Positions 36,115 to 46,401 of a stretch of DNA of 64,000 bases are shown here, in pieces. The stretch is from positions 62,001 through 126,000 of the forward strand of contig NZ_FNJU01000009.1 in the NCBI RefSeq assembly GCF_900104555.1, read 5' to 3'. This DNA comes from Litchfieldia salsa. Its GTDB lineage: Bacteria > Bacillota > Bacilli > Bacillales > Bacillaceae_L. The number at the start of each line of letters is the position of its first letter. Position 1 is the first letter of the stretch. The position numbers and the translations under genes are program-made. A model generated the notes under the pieces. It did not search any database, had not been told where the DNA came from, and worked only from the letters and a program-made list of their open reading frames with translations.

Positions 36115-38157
36115 TTATAATTTAAACTTACCAAGCTCCATCTGAAGTTCAGTTGCAATTTGAGCTAATGCTTCACTAGACGCTGTCATTTCTTCGACCA
36201 TTGCAGCTTGTTCTTCTGTAGCCGCTGATACATTTTGTGCCTGTTCGTCATTTGTGACAGCTATTTCGTTCACTGACTCGACAACATCCTTCATTTGATC
36301 TACTTCTTTTAAGACGTAAACAATCGAATCATATACTTCTTCTGTATGCTTTGTCATTGATTCAATAGCTTCATAGATTTCACTAAATGATTGTCCAGTT
36401 TGTCCAACCACTTGAATACCTGATTTTGTAGACTCTGTACTAGACTTCATCACTGTAACAGAAATACTAATTTCGTCCTGAATCTCGTGGATTAATTGTT
36501 TAATATCTCCTGAAGCCTGACTGGATTGCTCCGCTAATTTACGTACTTCGTCAGCAACAACGGCAAAGCCCTTGCCATGTTCACCCGCTCTTGCAGCTTC
36601 AATCGCTGCGTTCAATGCAAGTAGGTTTGTCTGCTGTGCGATCGTGTTAATTAACCCAACAATCTCTTCAATTTGCTTAGACTTGTTATCTAGATTATTA
36701 ATTGAATTAGAGGTTTGTTGAACCGTTGAATCAATTTCCTTCATCTGTTCAATCGCACTTTTCACATCGGCAGTTCCACTTTGGGCTAATACTGTCGTTT
36801 GTGTAGAGGAATGCTTAACCTTTTCTATATTGTCATTAATTTGTTCCATACCCTTGTGGATAAAAGTTGTGCTTTCCTTCACTCTTTGTGTGTAATTGTT
36901 TTGTTGATTAATATTTGCGGCCACTTCCTGAATCGAATTTGCCACTTCCGCAACAGAACCACTCGTCTGTTCCGCACTAGCTGACAATTCCTCTGAACTA
37001 GCTGCTACTTGTTCTGATGAAGAACGTATGGTATGAAACATTTGATTTAAATTACTTAACGCTCGGTTGTAATGATCACTCATTTGGCCAAGCTCATCAT
37101 TTGACTTCAATTCCATAGGACTAGACAAATCCCCTTCTGCTAGGTATCCAATCTTTTCAACAAACTGTTTGATCTTCTTAGAAAGACTTGCACTAAATAG
37201 ATAAATAAGAGTAGCAGATGCTAGTAAAAAGAAGGCTGTAATCCAAACAGATTTTGTTAGCAAGGAATTTACCCCATCATATAACTCACTCGTTGGAATC
37301 GCAGAAACCAACTTCCAGCCAGTATCAGGAAAAGTTGTATAAAATGCTTCCCACTCTTTACCATTTGTCTCAAAAAGTTGTACTCCCTGTTCACTTTCTT
37401 CGATAGCTTGACCTAGTTCTTTTAAATCAGAGTCATCTGAAATATGGTCAGTCATTGCCTTCTCTTTATGTGCGATAAACTCACCAGCTTTCCCAACAAG
37501 GAATAGATGACCAGTTTGCTCAAACTTTTGATTGACGATTAAGTTTTGAATGGTTGTTAAATCATAATCGGCCGTAATCACACCTGCAAATGCTCCATCC
37601 TGAAAAATAGGGACAGAAGCAGTTAGTAACGTCATATCTAAAGCTTCATCGTAATAAGGTGGAGACCAAGAAATGTTACCTTCTCCCACTTCTTTTCCCT
37701 TCACATACCAATCTGCTTCAGGATAGTTGTACTCTGCCGTCTCATAATCCTCAGTGTACACAATTGAACCAGCATCTCTGTACACATATGGACCAAAGTA
37801 TTGAGAATCCGCATTATACTTATACGGATCAATCCATATCCCAAGTCCGAATGTATTCTCATTTAGCGCTATCGTCTCTTCTAACGTTTTCTGATAATCC
37901 TCTTTAGTCAGGGAATTTCCCTTTACTTTATAAAGAGTACTTAGTGACTGTGCTAAACGTGTATGTGCGGTAAATTCATGCTCCATTGCTTCAAGAACAG
38001 AATCCATTTTATTATTAACACTTGATGAAGTTAAAGTGGTAATTTCCTTCTTCGAACTAAAAAAGCTTAGAGCTGTAATCGAAATCGTAGAAATAAGAAT
38101 GATCGGTAAAAAAATGCTAAGCATCTTAAACTGGATACTGCTCTTTTTCTTTCTCAT
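36115..38157 (-). CDS. Methyl-accepting chemotaxis protein with dCache sensor
   Basis: A 680-residue membrane receptor. First membrane helix about 15-37, extracellular dCache_1 domain (about 40-300; segments [25 protein letters not shown] and [22 protein letters not shown]), second helix about 305-330, HAMP, and a long coiled-coil signalling domain. The tip is [38 protein letters not shown] (region near residue 525). dCache domains bind amino acids or other small ligands; the ligand is unknown. The start is ATG 38157 behind AGGAGGAAC. A SigD-like promoter 80 bases upstream ties it to motility genes. Confidence 0.93.
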   Translation of the reverse strand: MRKKKSSIQFKMLSIFLPIILISTISITALSFFSSKKEITTLTSSSVNNKMDSVLEAMEHEFTAHTRLAQSLSTLYKVKGNSLTKEDYQKTLEETIALNENTFGLGIWIDPYKYNADSQYFGPYVYRDAGSIVYTEDYETAEYNYPEADWYVKGKEVGEGNISWSPPYYDEALDMTLLTASVPIFQDGAFAGVITADYDLTTIQNLIVNQKFEQTGHLFLVGKAGEFIAHKEKAMTDHISDDSDLKELGQAIEESEQGVQLFETNGKEWEAFYTTFPDTGWKLVSAIPTSELYDGVNSLLTKSVWITAFFLLASATLIYLFSASLSKKIKQFVEKIGYLAEGDLSSPMELKSNDELGQMSDHYNRALSNLNQMFHTIRSSSEQVAASSEELSASAEQTSGSVAEVANSIQEVAANINQQNNYTQRVKESTTFIHKGMEQINDNIEKVKHSSTQTTVLAQSGTADVKSAIEQMKEIDSTVQQTSNSINNLDNKSKQIEEIVGLINTIAQQTNLLALNAAIEAARAGEHGKGFAVVADEVRKLAEQSSQASGDIKQLIHEIQDEISISVTVMKSSTESTKSGIQVVGQTGQSFSEIYEAIESMTKHTEEVYDSIVYVLKEVDQMKDVVESVNEIAVTNDEQAQNVSAATEEQAAMVEEMTASSEALAQIATELQMELGKFKL

Positions 38158-38237
38158 ATCGTTCCTCCTGATGTAAATTTCGTAGATGATATTTGTATGA
38201 TTATACATACTTTCTTTTAAAAATACCTACATAACCT

Positions 38238-38264
38238 ATATCGGCTGTTCTTTGGTTTTCTTGA
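38238..38264 (-). promoter_or_regulatory. SigD-type promoter of the chemoreceptor gene
   Basis: On the minus strand TCAA, 15 bases, then GCCGATAT, which matches the SigD -10 consensus exactly; the -35 is one mismatch from TAAA. It ends about 80 bases before the start codon. Confidence 0.72.
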
Positions 38265-38287
38265 ATGATCAATTGGGGATGGAATAA

Positions 38288-38373
38288 TGTACCACGGGGA
38301 CGGTTCTCACGTCTCAATTTCCGGCCGTACCCAAAACTAAAAAATGGCGCACGAGAACCGTCCCCGTGCACCA
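38288..38373. repeat. GGGACGGTTCT element
   Basis: Forward arm CACGGGGACGGTTCTCACGTC, spacer with CCGGCCGTACCCAAAACTAA, reverse arm TGGCGCACGAGAACCGTCCC with GTGCACCA. It lies between the esterase and chemoreceptor genes. Confidence 0.87.
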
Positions 38374-38379
38374 CAATCT

Positions 38380-40110
38380 TTATTTAATCCATAAATCTTC
38401 GTTTTGGTAGTATGCATCAAGTTCAGCACTAAACCAACGACCATTTAATACTTCACTTACGATCTTTTTCTTAGCTTCAGCTGAAATGGTTGTGTCTTGT
38501 TCGATTTCCTTGATCACATCGTTTTTAGTCATCGTAACCTCAGACATGTGAGCGTAGGCATCTGTGTCATTTGCAGTTAACACGAGGGTTGCCGGGTTCT
38601 CCTTTGTCCAATTATCCCATTTAGTTAACTTTGGTCCATTATTAGGGTTACCTTTGTGAAGAAAGTTAGCTACGTAGTTCTTAAACTGGCTACTCAGTTC
38701 CTTAGCACCTTCCAATTCAAACGACTGCCTCATTAATGGTAAGTATGTCTGATTATTGCTATCTAAAAGAGGTACAAAAATACCATGAAAAGAACCAAAA
38801 AGATCCATATCTGTTGTCGTTTTCATATCTTCTCCAAACGGAATTTGGATTGTATAAATTGGTTCTTTATAGTTGTCATACATGGTTTCCGCCGATTCCT
38901 GGGTATTAAATAAAGTGTATAAATCACTTCCATATTTCTTTGCAAATTCAAATTCAGCACGTTTTGTTTCATCCGTAAACAAACTTCCATCTTGTAAAGA
39001 CCTCGCAAAGTAAGGATCTCCAAATGCAAAGAATGAGAATTCTGAAGTTCCTGTTAACATCATTAACGGTACAGAATTATAGTCACTTGTCTCAAATTTT
39101 TCCTTTGGAAGAACATAACCATCATTATACAGGTGTGGAAAGACACTCATTCTTATTGCAGCGTTACCCATTAATCCACTTAATCGATCAGCAGATAATG
39201 AATAGAGGTACTCTCTTACAGCCTCATCTTCCTGCTGAAGCCATTGATATGCCTCTTCTTCAGTTGATTTCACCTGATCCTCAACAACTAATGGAGCGAT
39301 CGCCTTTGCAAAAACTTTAATACTATCATCTTCATCCGCAATCGTCATTCCCCCACTAAAAGCAATCGCCTTTTGAAACTTCCCTTCAAAAATTGGAGAT
39401 GCTAAGGCAGCCATTACATCTCTTCCACCAGCCGAAAATCCAGAGATTGTAATATTGTTTGGATCTCCACCAAAGCTTTCGATATTTTCCTTAACCCAGT
39501 CTAGTGATTGGGCAATATCCAATAGTGCATAGTTTCCAGAGTCTTCTAATCGATCACCAGTGTTCAAAGCAGGAAGTGGATTGAACCCTAATGGTCCAAG
39601 TCGATAATTAATAGAAACAAAGATTGCTTCTACATCATTTACAAATGCATCACCAGTAATCTCTCCAGATTTTCCTGATTGATTATTACCGCCATGGATG
39701 AAAAAGAAAACAGGTAAGTGTTTTTTATTTGTATTTGGACGATAAATATCTAGATTAAGGCTATCCTCTTCTCCAATGATACCGCTTGCAGAATTCTGAA
39801 TCGCAATATGACCAAATTCAGTTGCATCAAAGATTCCATCGAACGGAGCAGGTTCTTCTGGTGCTTTCCATCTCAACTCATCGACAGGCGGCTTCGCATA
39901 CGGAATTCCCTTCCATACCAATGTGTTTTCCTCAACATTTTCATATCCCTTAACAGGCCCGTACTTCGTTTCCTGAATGATTCCCTTTTTGTAGTTATCA
40001 GAATTTGAAACTTGTTCCTTGGCATTATACGATTTTGCTGCAACTACATCAGAACCAACAAAACCAACTACGAGTAATAAAGCTAATAAGTATTTCAACA
40101 ACTTGCTCAT
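38380..40110 (-). CDS. Secreted type-B carboxylesterase
   Basis: A 576-residue esterase of the pnbA/cholinesterase class. The signal peptide is 1-25. Oxyanion HGG (139-141), nucleophile Ser226 in ISGFSAGG, and FGGDPNNITI just before it are the family signatures; the acid and His lie in the C-terminal half. It hydrolyses carboxylic esters outside the cell; substrate unknown. Upstream the gene has a SigA promoter overlapped by a perfect cre box, followed by a RAT-like antiterminator and an intrinsic terminator, so it appears controlled by sugar supply. Confidence 0.9.
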   Translation of the reverse strand: MSKLLKYLLALLLVVGFVGSDVVAAKSYNAKEQVSNSDNYKKGIIQETKYGPVKGYENVEENTLVWKGIPYAKPPVDELRWKAPEEPAPFDGIFDATEFGHIAIQNSASGIIGEEDSLNLDIYRPNTNKKHLPVFFFIHGGNNQSGKSGEITGDAFVNDVEAIFVSINYRLGPLGFNPLPALNTGDRLEDSGNYALLDIAQSLDWVKENIESFGGDPNNITISGFSAGGRDVMAALASPIFEGKFQKAIAFSGGMTIADEDDSIKVFAKAIAPLVVEDQVKSTEEEAYQWLQQEDEAVREYLYSLSADRLSGLMGNAAIRMSVFPHLYNDGYVLPKEKFETSDYNSVPLMMLTGTSEFSFFAFGDPYFARSLQDGSLFTDETKRAEFEFAKKYGSDLYTLFNTQESAETMYDNYKEPIYTIQIPFGEDMKTTTDMDLFGSFHGIFVPLLDSNNQTYLPLMRQSFELEGAKELSSQFKNYVANFLHKGNPNNGPKLTKWDNWTKENPATLVLTANDTDAYAHMSEVTMTKNDVIKEIEQDTTISAEAKKKIVSEVLNGRWFSAELDAYYQNEDLWIK

Positions 40111-40240
40111 CTTTATTCCACTCCTTCAGGGCTTTTTTACTAGTAAAATCTAAAATCACTCATCTGAAACATTACCTCTTTCTAAAGGTTGAATCTATGT
40201 ATTAAGGCCACCTCCCCTTTGCTATTTGTTTAATTAACAC

Positions 40241-40293
40241 AAAAAAACCCGAAGAGAATGACACACTTTACGTGAATCAATTCTCATCAGGTT
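40241..40293 (-). terminator. Leader terminator of the esterase gene
   Basis: On the minus strand AACCTGATGAGAAT pairs with ATTCTCTTCGGGTT (14 bp with one wobble and one mismatch) and is followed by seven T. It lies inside the esterase leader, 130 bases before the start codon, and its left arm shares AACC with the RAT-like sequence. Confidence 0.75.
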
Positions 40294-40319
40294 ATGCCCA
40301 AAAAAGGTAACATTCCTTT
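40290..40319 (-). promoter_or_regulatory. RAT-like antiterminator site (BglG/LicT family)
   Basis: Minus-strand sequence AAAGGAATGTTACC, a T-run, then GGGCATAACC. It resembles the ribonucleic antiterminator GGATTGTTACTG...CAGGCAAAACC bound by LicT/SacT-type proteins. It overlaps the left arm of the terminator that follows, as in known RAT systems. The central stem is shortened and two positions differ, so this is a good but not certain match. Confidence 0.6.
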
Positions 40320-40344
40320 AAATGATATAGATTTAACTACATTT

Positions 40345-40381
40345 ATCGTACTATTTATTAATAATTCTGTCAACGCTTACA
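40345..40381 (-). promoter_or_regulatory. Promoter with overlapping cre box, esterase gene
   Basis: TTGACA (40368-40373) and TACGAT (40345-40350) are 17 bases apart on the minus strand. TGTAAGCGTTGACA (40368-40381) fits the cre consensus at every fixed position and covers the -35 box, so CcpA should repress. Confidence 0.82.
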
Positions 40382-40407
40382 TTTCGGATTCACTGGTGGT
40401 GCTTGGG

Positions 40408-40526
40408 TGGTGCATGGGGACGGTTCTCGCGTCTCACTATCTGAACTCAGACATAAATGATACATGAGAACCGTCCCCGCACACCATTCCTAAATGGCAC
40501 ACGAGAGAACCGTCCCCATGCATCAG
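40408..40526. repeat. GGGACGGTTCT element, three arms
   Basis: Forward arm TGGTGCATGGGGACGGTTCT, spacer ATCTGAACTCAGACATAAAT, reverse arm, and a second reverse arm TGGCACACGAGAGAACCGTC whose core has two extra bases (AGAGAACCGTCCCC). The end touches the stop codon of the solute-binding protein gene. Confidence 0.85.
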
Positions 40527-41791
40527 TCACGTAATAAATATTCTTTTTCTTTACTTAGTTGTTCGTTGATGCTTTTTGTTATTTCATCCATGATTTGTTC
40601 GGTGCTTAGTTTAGTATCCCAGTTGTTCCATAGAGTAGAGTTCCAGATGGCATCTGCCTTTTCGTCAATGGGTGTTAAGTTAGGCACTTCTACCTTTTTC
40701 ATGATTTCCTCAAATAATACCATGTCCTGTTGCCCACCAAGAAACTCATTTTTTCTCAAATCTGTTGATCGGTTGAATACTCCATAGGATTCCCCAAAAC
40801 TGTAGGACTCAACAAACTCCCAAGCTAGCTCTTTCTGTTTACTAGCGTTCGGGATCGAAATGATCGGTGCATTACTCCAGCCAAATTGGTTAAATGGAAG
40901 ACGAGTAGCTCTCCATTTTCCACTTTGTTCTGGTACCCATCCGCTAATCTCGCCACTTCCCCAATTCCCCCTATAAAACATCACAAACTGGTCATTTTTC
41001 AGTACCTCTACTCCGTTTTTCTCCCATACATTAATGGGTGCAACCAAATCATTTTCTCTAATCACTCTCGCAAGATCAATAGCTTTCTTAAAATCCTCAC
41101 CAGTTCTAACAAGCTCCAGTTCTTGGTTAAAAACACCTCTAGTAGATTTGTAGATTTGGATAGGTTCCATGGCATCTTGAATCATCCACTTATCATCTTC
41201 CCTTAATTCAGTGGCCATTTTGATCCAGTTATTTGGATCCTCCATATAATCACCCAGTTCTTCGGGATCAGAAGGAAAACCGTATTCCTCCATGATATCT
41301 GCCCGGTAGAAAGTGACAAGTGGAGATGGTCCTATCGGAACACCAATCATCTTCTTTCCATCGAAGGATTGTCCCATGTTCCATAACGACTCAGAAAAGT
41401 GCTCACGATAATGTTCTAACGTGTAGGGCTCTTTCGCTAAATCTTCTAATCCATCCAATGCCATAAAATGACCAAAATGGTTACTATCAAAAACCATAAG
41501 ATCAGGAGTTTCCTTGGTAGCTAGAGCTTTTAAATACTCCTTCTGATATTCCTCAAATGTAAAAAATTGAACCTTTACAGTCACACCAGGATGACTTTGT
41601 TCAAATTGATCAATCGCATACTCCCATCCCCCAGAATAATACGACCATAGCTCCAACTCAATTGGTGCGTTTTTATCGATTAACTCACTCTTTTCATCTG
41701 CTTTTATTTCTGAAATTTGTTCCTTGTTCTCATCTGCTCCACACCCGATTAAGAAGATGAAGAAGATGCTGAAAATAACACGTCTGAACAT
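40523..41791 (-). CDS. Orphan family-1 extracellular solute-binding lipoprotein
   Basis: A 422-residue lipoprotein: signal with lipobox LIGC (Cys17), then the sugar-type binding-protein fold (IELELWSYYSGGWEYAIDQFEQSHPGVTVKVQ, TPDLMVFDSN, GVPIGPSPLVTFYRADIMEEYG). It belongs with carbohydrate ABC importers, but no permease or ATPase gene is nearby. Instead it starts 28 bases after the GGDEF-EAL gene and shares its c-di-GMP riboswitch. I infer that it acts as a ligand sensor for that membrane protein rather than in transport. Confidence 0.85.
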   Translation of the reverse strand: MFRRVIFSIFFIFLIGCGADENKEQISEIKADEKSELIDKNAPIELELWSYYSGGWEYAIDQFEQSHPGVTVKVQFFTFEEYQKEYLKALATKETPDLMVFDSNHFGHFMALDGLEDLAKEPYTLEHYREHFSESLWNMGQSFDGKKMIGVPIGPSPLVTFYRADIMEEYGFPSDPEELGDYMEDPNNWIKMATELREDDKWMIQDAMEPIQIYKSTRGVFNQELELVRTGEDFKKAIDLARVIRENDLVAPINVWEKNGVEVLKNDQFVMFYRGNWGSGEISGWVPEQSGKWRATRLPFNQFGWSNAPIISIPNASKQKELAWEFVESYSFGESYGVFNRSTDLRKNEFLGGQQDMVLFEEIMKKVEVPNLTPIDEKADAIWNSTLWNNWDTKLSTEQIMDEITKSINEQLSKEKEYLLRD

Positions 41792-41819
41792 AGTTCACCA
41801 CTCTCTCACATCGATCCAC

Positions 41820-44468
41820 TTACTCTTTTAAAAGTGGTTCAGTAGATTGTAATAGTTTTTCAAATTCCTCTTTAGGCAATGGCTTACTGAAAAGAAACCC
41901 TTGCCTTTCATCGCATCCTGTTTCGTTTAACCAAGCCAACTCACTCTTCGTTTCTACACCTTCAGCAACCACATTAAAATGTAGACTAGTAGCAAGCTCT
42001 ACCACACTGCGAACCACTAACCCTTTTTTATAATCAAGGTCTACGTTCCTGATAAACTCTCTATCTAGTTTCACTTCAGCAACTGGTAATTTAACGAGGT
42101 GTGTTAATGACGAAAAGCCCTTCCCAAAGTCATCGATTGAAATCATTACACCTATATCTCTGATCTTTTGAATCGTCTGAATAACAAGCTCCATATTTTC
42201 TATAAACACACTTTCTGTTAACTCCAATTGTAAGTATCTTGCATCTAATTGTGACTCTTGCAAGGCTTTTTCAATCAAGTCTACTAGATTTGACTGATAA
42301 AAATGCTTGGCGGAGATATTTACTGATATTCGGATTTTAGGGTATCCCTCATCCTGCCAGCGTTTGTTTTGCCTACATGCTTCAGTAATCACCCATTCAT
42401 CAATTTTCTCTATAAGTCCCGCTTCTTCAGCTAACGGAATAAACGTCGCTGGACTTACCATATCACCCTTTGGATGATGCCACCTGATCAATGCTTCCAT
42501 ACTTGTTAAATAATTCGTTTGATTTACTTTCGGTTGGTAGTAGAGTTCAAATTGACTCGTATTTACAGCGTTTCTTAAATCATTTGTAAGAACAATTTTC
42601 TCTAAATATTCAGCTCTCATTGCTTCAGTAAAAAATTCAATAGTGGTGCCTTCTTGTGCTTTGCTGTTATACATCGCAATATCTGCATGTTGGACTAAGG
42701 ATTCACTCCCACTTGCGTCCTCCGGAAAAAGACTAATACCAATACTACTTGATATATGAAGGGTATGATCTAATAGCACAATAGGCTGTTCAAACATGAG
42801 TTTAAGCTTTGCCGCTATGTTCATCACTTCTTGTTTCTCTTCAAAGTTTTCCATGATAATGACAAATTCATCCCCACTCAACCGATATGGATGGATTTTT
42901 TCGTTTTTTAATGAGCTTAGCATATTAGCAACGATCTTTAATAACTCGTCTCCAGCCAAATGTCCCATCGTATCATTAACCTGCTTGAATTGATTAAGGT
43001 CTAGGAAAAGAATAGCGACCTTTTTATTCTTTTCTTTTGCATGATCAATGATTTCTTTCAGTGAAATTTGGAAAAATTGACGGTTTGGCAGACCCGTTAA
43101 TACATCATAATAAGCTAAATCATGTAACTTTTTCTCTGAATCCCTTAACATTTCTGCCTTGCTTTTTAGTTCTTCATTTATATCATTACTTTCTTCAAAC
43201 ATCTTTTTCAAATTATCAAACATATCTTTAAAGTTAGTCGTCAATGATTGAATCTCCGAGATCGAACTAGTTGGCCAAACTACGGTTTCAAATTGATTTA
43301 GCTTGGATGGCAACCCTGTCGTAGTGATTGCTAACTGGTTAAGTGACCTAGAAAATAATCGATGAATGATACTCGAAATCAGAAAAACGAGTAGTAAAAG
43401 AACAGATAAAAAGACTAGTTGATTCATAAATGAATGAAACGCCACTTTTTGAAAGGGACCAATCGGTACTTCTACTTTTAGCTCTAAGGATTCGACCCCG
43501 AAATCACTTTCATATACGTAAAAGCCTTTGCTCCAATTCTTTACATCTAACACAGAATCTTGTGGGACAACCTGATAAAAGGATGAAGATAGATAATGGA
43601 TCTTATCGTTTTCCGACCAATTAAATAATTGCTTTTTGATCATTGTATCCTTGGTTGAAGCAATAATCATACCTTCGCTACTAGTTACAGTCAGATTATA
43701 ATGATTTTGCTCAGCAATTCTACTAATCATTTCCTCAAAATAGCCAATTTGAATTTTTCCATTTAGCCTCAGTCTCAAGATATCTTCTTCACTCCAGCTT
43801 TTCATTTCTAGAGCTACTTCCCTTTTAATCCCTTCAGCTGCTTGATTGATACTACCCTCATTTTGCTTGATCGCACTTAAACTATTTATGGTCACATAAA
43901 TAAGAAAAGGAAAAATGATTGCAATGAATGAGAGATGAAACAAAAGATGTTTGATATTAAATAACCGTTTCCTTTTTCCCTGCCCAAGCCAACGTTGGTA
44001 TGGAAGATACGTGTAGAGTAAATCTGCAAAAAACAGATTGATGATTCCATTAAAAACACCTGTAGTGACCTGATAGAGTAAAACGGTTTCGTTTAAGTTG
44101 TATACATTTTGATAAATAAATACTGAAACGGGTAATAAGAAGATCACCCAAAAAACAGAACCGATTATAACCATATTTACCTTTGGTTTGTACTGTAGAA
44201 TGATTGCAAAAAAGATAATCTCTACCAATGAAAAGAGATTCACTGATAAAATGTCAAAAAAGAAAATAGCAATCACTTGTGCCACAAGATTGATGACTAG
44301 CGCAACCTTAAAACCATATATTCGTAGAATTAATAGAAAAAAAACACTTGCAGAGGTAAAAGTACCGCCTAAGGCAGTGTCCCACGGATATAGAAAACTG
44401 AAAATGGCTAACGCGATTAACACTAGCAGCAAAGGAGTAGTATGTATGGTCCATCTGTGGGTGCTCAT
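41820..44468 (-). CDS. Membrane GGDEF-EAL protein, probable c-di-GMP phosphodiesterase
   Basis: An 882-residue protein. Five or six membrane helices (about 10-160), a further helix near 180-195, an extracellular region (about 200-345), another helix (about 348-370), a HAMP-like linker, then GGDEF (about 450-610) and EAL (about 625-880). The GGDEF active site is degenerate, SGDEF (about 531-535). The EAL domain keeps its catalytic set: [35 protein letters not shown]. It should hydrolyse c-di-GMP. The start is ATG 44468, nine bases after AAAGGAGG. First gene of an operon with a solute-binding lipoprotein, behind a c-di-GMP riboswitch. Confidence 0.9.
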   Translation of the reverse strand: MSTHRWTIHTTPLLLVLIALAIFSFLYPWDTALGGTFTSASVFFLLILRIYGFKVALVINLVAQVIAIFFFDILSVNLFSLVEIIFFAIILQYKPKVNMVIIGSVFWVIFLLPVSVFIYQNVYNLNETVLLYQVTTGVFNGIINLFFADLLYTYLPYQRWLGQGKRKRLFNIKHLLFHLSFIAIIFPFLIYVTINSLSAIKQNEGSINQAAEGIKREVALEMKSWSEEDILRLRLNGKIQIGYFEEMISRIAEQNHYNLTVTSSEGMIIASTKDTMIKKQLFNWSENDKIHYLSSSFYQVVPQDSVLDVKNWSKGFYVYESDFGVESLELKVEVPIGPFQKVAFHSFMNQLVFLSVLLLLVFLISSIIHRLFSRSLNQLAITTTGLPSKLNQFETVVWPTSSISEIQSLTTNFKDMFDNLKKMFEESNDINEELKSKAEMLRDSEKKLHDLAYYDVLTGLPNRQFFQISLKEIIDHAKEKNKKVAILFLDLNQFKQVNDTMGHLAGDELLKIVANMLSSLKNEKIHPYRLSGDEFVIIMENFEEKQEVMNIAAKLKLMFEQPIVLLDHTLHISSSIGISLFPEDASGSESLVQHADIAMYNSKAQEGTTIEFFTEAMRAEYLEKIVLTNDLRNAVNTSQFELYYQPKVNQTNYLTSMEALIRWHHPKGDMVSPATFIPLAEEAGLIEKIDEWVITEACRQNKRWQDEGYPKIRISVNISAKHFYQSNLVDLIEKALQESQLDARYLQLELTESVFIENMELVIQTIQKIRDIGVMISIDDFGKGFSSLTHLVKLPVAEVKLDREFIRNVDLDYKKGLVVRSVVELATSLHFNVVAEGVETKSELAWLNETGCDERQGFLFSKPLPKEEFEKLLQSTEPLLKE

Positions 44469-44578
44469 GAATGTTATCCTCCTTTTGTTAATCATGGTCT
44501 ATAGTAAAATATTTGCACTTAGTTAGCGATAAGATATACCAAATGAAAACGCTATCAATGGAATGTATTTAGAAAAAA

Positions 44579-44606
44579 CAAAAAAGGCCCTTACATAGCA
44601 GAACCT
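44579..44606 (-). terminator. Expression-platform terminator of the second c-di-GMP riboswitch
   Basis: On the minus strand AGGTTCT pairs with AGGGCCT (7 bp, two G-U), followed by TTTTT. Adjacent to the 3' end of the aptamer. Confidence 0.7.
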
Positions 44607-44607
44607 A

Positions 44608-44705
44608 ACAAATCGTAACCCGGCTATCATGCTATGCGAAGACCCGTGGCTTTGCGTCCTATATTTTCATATAGTTTGCCAGATTATTCAACTAGTTTTC
44701 CCGAC
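44608..44705 (-). ncRNA. c-di-GMP-I (GEMM-I) riboswitch
   Basis: Minus-strand reading: GGCAAACTATATGAAAATATAG (P2 with GAAA loop), GGACGCAAAGCC, P3 helix ACGGGTCTTCGCATAGCATG, then GCCGGGTTAC. All hallmarks of the GEMM-I aptamer. It precedes the GGDEF-EAL gene by about 140 bases and gives c-di-GMP feedback on a c-di-GMP enzyme. Confidence 0.92.
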
Positions 44706-44801
44706 CAAAAACGTATAGGTCTTTGGACTCTATTATAATACCTTTTGTCGAAATTTGATACAACTTTCTGGCAATATCACATATTGTATATTTTTCCAAT
44801 T

Positions 44802-45012
44802 AGGTGCATGGGGGTGCATGGGGACGGTTCTCGTGTCTCAATCATCGAACCTAGACATGTGCGACACCGGGACGGTTCTCGTGTCTCAAATTCCGAACCT
44901 AGACATGCAATGATACATGAGAACCGTCCCCTCAAACCATACTAAAATGGTGCATGAGAACCGTCCCCACACACCAACCGATAATGGTGCACGAGAACCA
45001 CCCCCCTGCACC
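44802..45012. repeat. GGGACGGTTCT element, five arms
   Basis: The largest cluster in the window: two forward arms, each followed by a similar spacer (TCGAACCTAGACATG and TCCGAACCTAGACATG), and three reverse arms (the last with the mutated core AGAACCACCCCC). The repeated arm-plus-spacer looks like a local duplication. Confidence 0.87.
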
Positions 45013-45118
45013 TGATGGACACAGAAAAAACACAAAAAATTTACATAATTTAACTTTACTGATATTTCCATATATGTAATAATAACCCTGTTCTTATTTA
45101 ATGGAGGTGTATGTTCAA

Positions 45119-46114
45119 TTGTTCAAAACGAAAATTGCCGGGATTGGTAAAGCAGTTGGCTCCAGTATCAAAACGAGTCAAGAGTTGGCTGTTGAAATGG
45201 GTGTTAAAGATGGATGGATCGAAAAAGCTACTGGTGTTATGTCTCGCCATTACATCGATCAAGAAAAAGGAGAAACAGCTTTAACTCTTGGTACACAAGC
45301 TGCCTTATCTGCTATCCGGGATGCGAATTTAGATGTTTCCGATATTGATTGTATTATCGGAGCAAGTGGGACCCACCTTCAAGCAATCCCTTGTGATGCA
45401 GCTTTATTCCAACGAGAACTAGGGTTAGAGCAATCTGGTATTTCATGTTTTGATGTAGATACAACGTGTTATAGCTTTCCACTGGCTGTTTTCATTGCTT
45501 CAAATCTAGTAAGCTCGAATCTTTATAAAAACATCTTAATCATTAGTTCTGATACTCCAAGTCCAACACTCAAAAAGGCTGAACGAGAAGTAAGAGTTTT
45601 GTTTGGTGACGGAGCTGCTGCTTGTATTGTTACGAAGACCCCAGAAGGAGAATCTAGCAGAGTCCATCATTTCAAGTTAAATACATACAGTGAAGGGGCA
45701 GATTACACGAGTGTAAAAGGTGGCGGGGTTCTGAAACACCCAAATGATCCTTCGACAACATTGGAAGATAACATCTTTCATATGGAAGGAAAGAAAGTTT
45801 TCAAGACAGCTGTTCGTTATTTAGAAGGCTTTTTCAAAGAATTAGAAGAAGCAAGCAAGATTCTAATTAGTGATTATAAATTTATCGTCCCCCATCAAAC
45901 AAGTAAGAATGGAATGGAGATTCTCAGAAAATATGGATTCGAAAAAGAGCGTATAGTGAATCACCTATCTGATCATGGAAATTGTATTGCCGCTTCTATT
46001 CCAATGGCATTCTATGATTATATTCAATCAGGGGAAATCAAAAGAGGTGACATGATATTACTGTTCGGAACATCCGCTGGGTTATCTTTAGGTTCATTAT
46101 CAATTACTTATTAA
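45119..46114 (+). CDS. 3-oxoacyl-ACP synthase III (KAS III) family protein
   Basis: About 331 residues with the thiolase fold of FabH. The catalytic triad is Cys117 (DTTCYSF), His259 (VPHQTSKNG) and Asn288 (HGNCIAAS); FGDGAAA and FGTSAG are the glycine loops. KAS III enzymes condense an acyl-CoA with malonyl-ACP. The longest frame starts at 45101, inside the GGAGGTG ribosome site; the TTG at 45119 is nine bases after it and is used. It forms a two-gene unit with the acyl carrier protein gene. It lacks the usual fab neighbours, so it may serve a specialised acyl product rather than bulk fatty acid. Confidence 0.88.
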   Translation: MFKTKIAGIGKAVGSSIKTSQELAVEMGVKDGWIEKATGVMSRHYIDQEKGETALTLGTQAALSAIRDANLDVSDIDCIIGASGTHLQAIPCDAALFQRELGLEQSGISCFDVDTTCYSFPLAVFIASNLVSSNLYKNILIISSDTPSPTLKKAEREVRVLFGDGAAACIVTKTPEGESSRVHHFKLNTYSEGADYTSVKGGGVLKHPNDPSTTLEDNIFHMEGKKVFKTAVRYLEGFFKELEEASKILISDYKFIVPHQTSKNGMEILRKYGFEKERIVNHLSDHGNCIAASIPMAFYDYIQSGEIKRGDMILLFGTSAGLSLGSLSITY

Positions 46115-46132
46115 AAGGTAGGTGTTTTAACT

Positions 46133-46384
46133 ATGACACGAGAAGAAATCTTATCCAAAGGCAAAGCCATTATCATCGAACGTTTATCAGTTGGTGAAGA
46201 GAAAGTCATAGAAACTGCTAGTTTTAAGGATGATTTAGGGGCTGACTCCCTAGATGTTGTTGAGCTTGTGATGGAAATAGAAGATGAATTTGATATAGAA
46301 ATCGACGATGAGGAAGCAGAAAAGTTTATAACCGTTGGGGATGTCGTAACATATGTACAATCTGCTCTAACAGAAACGGTGTAA
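46133..46384 (+). CDS. Acyl carrier protein
   Basis: An 83-residue acidic four-helix protein. The phosphopantetheine site is Ser39 in GADSLD, and the following helix [24 protein letters not shown] is typical of AcpP. It carries acyl chains as thioesters. It starts 19 bases after the KAS III gene with a TAGGTG-type site, so this is a dedicated carrier for that enzyme. It is unlikely to be the housekeeping acpP, which normally sits next to fabG and rnc. Confidence 0.92.
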   Translation: MTREEILSKGKAIIIERLSVGEEKVIETASFKDDLGADSLDVVELVMEIEDEFDIEIDDEEAEKFITVGDVVTYVQSALTETV

Positions 46385-46401
46385 TTTTATTCTTTTTCCC
46401 T

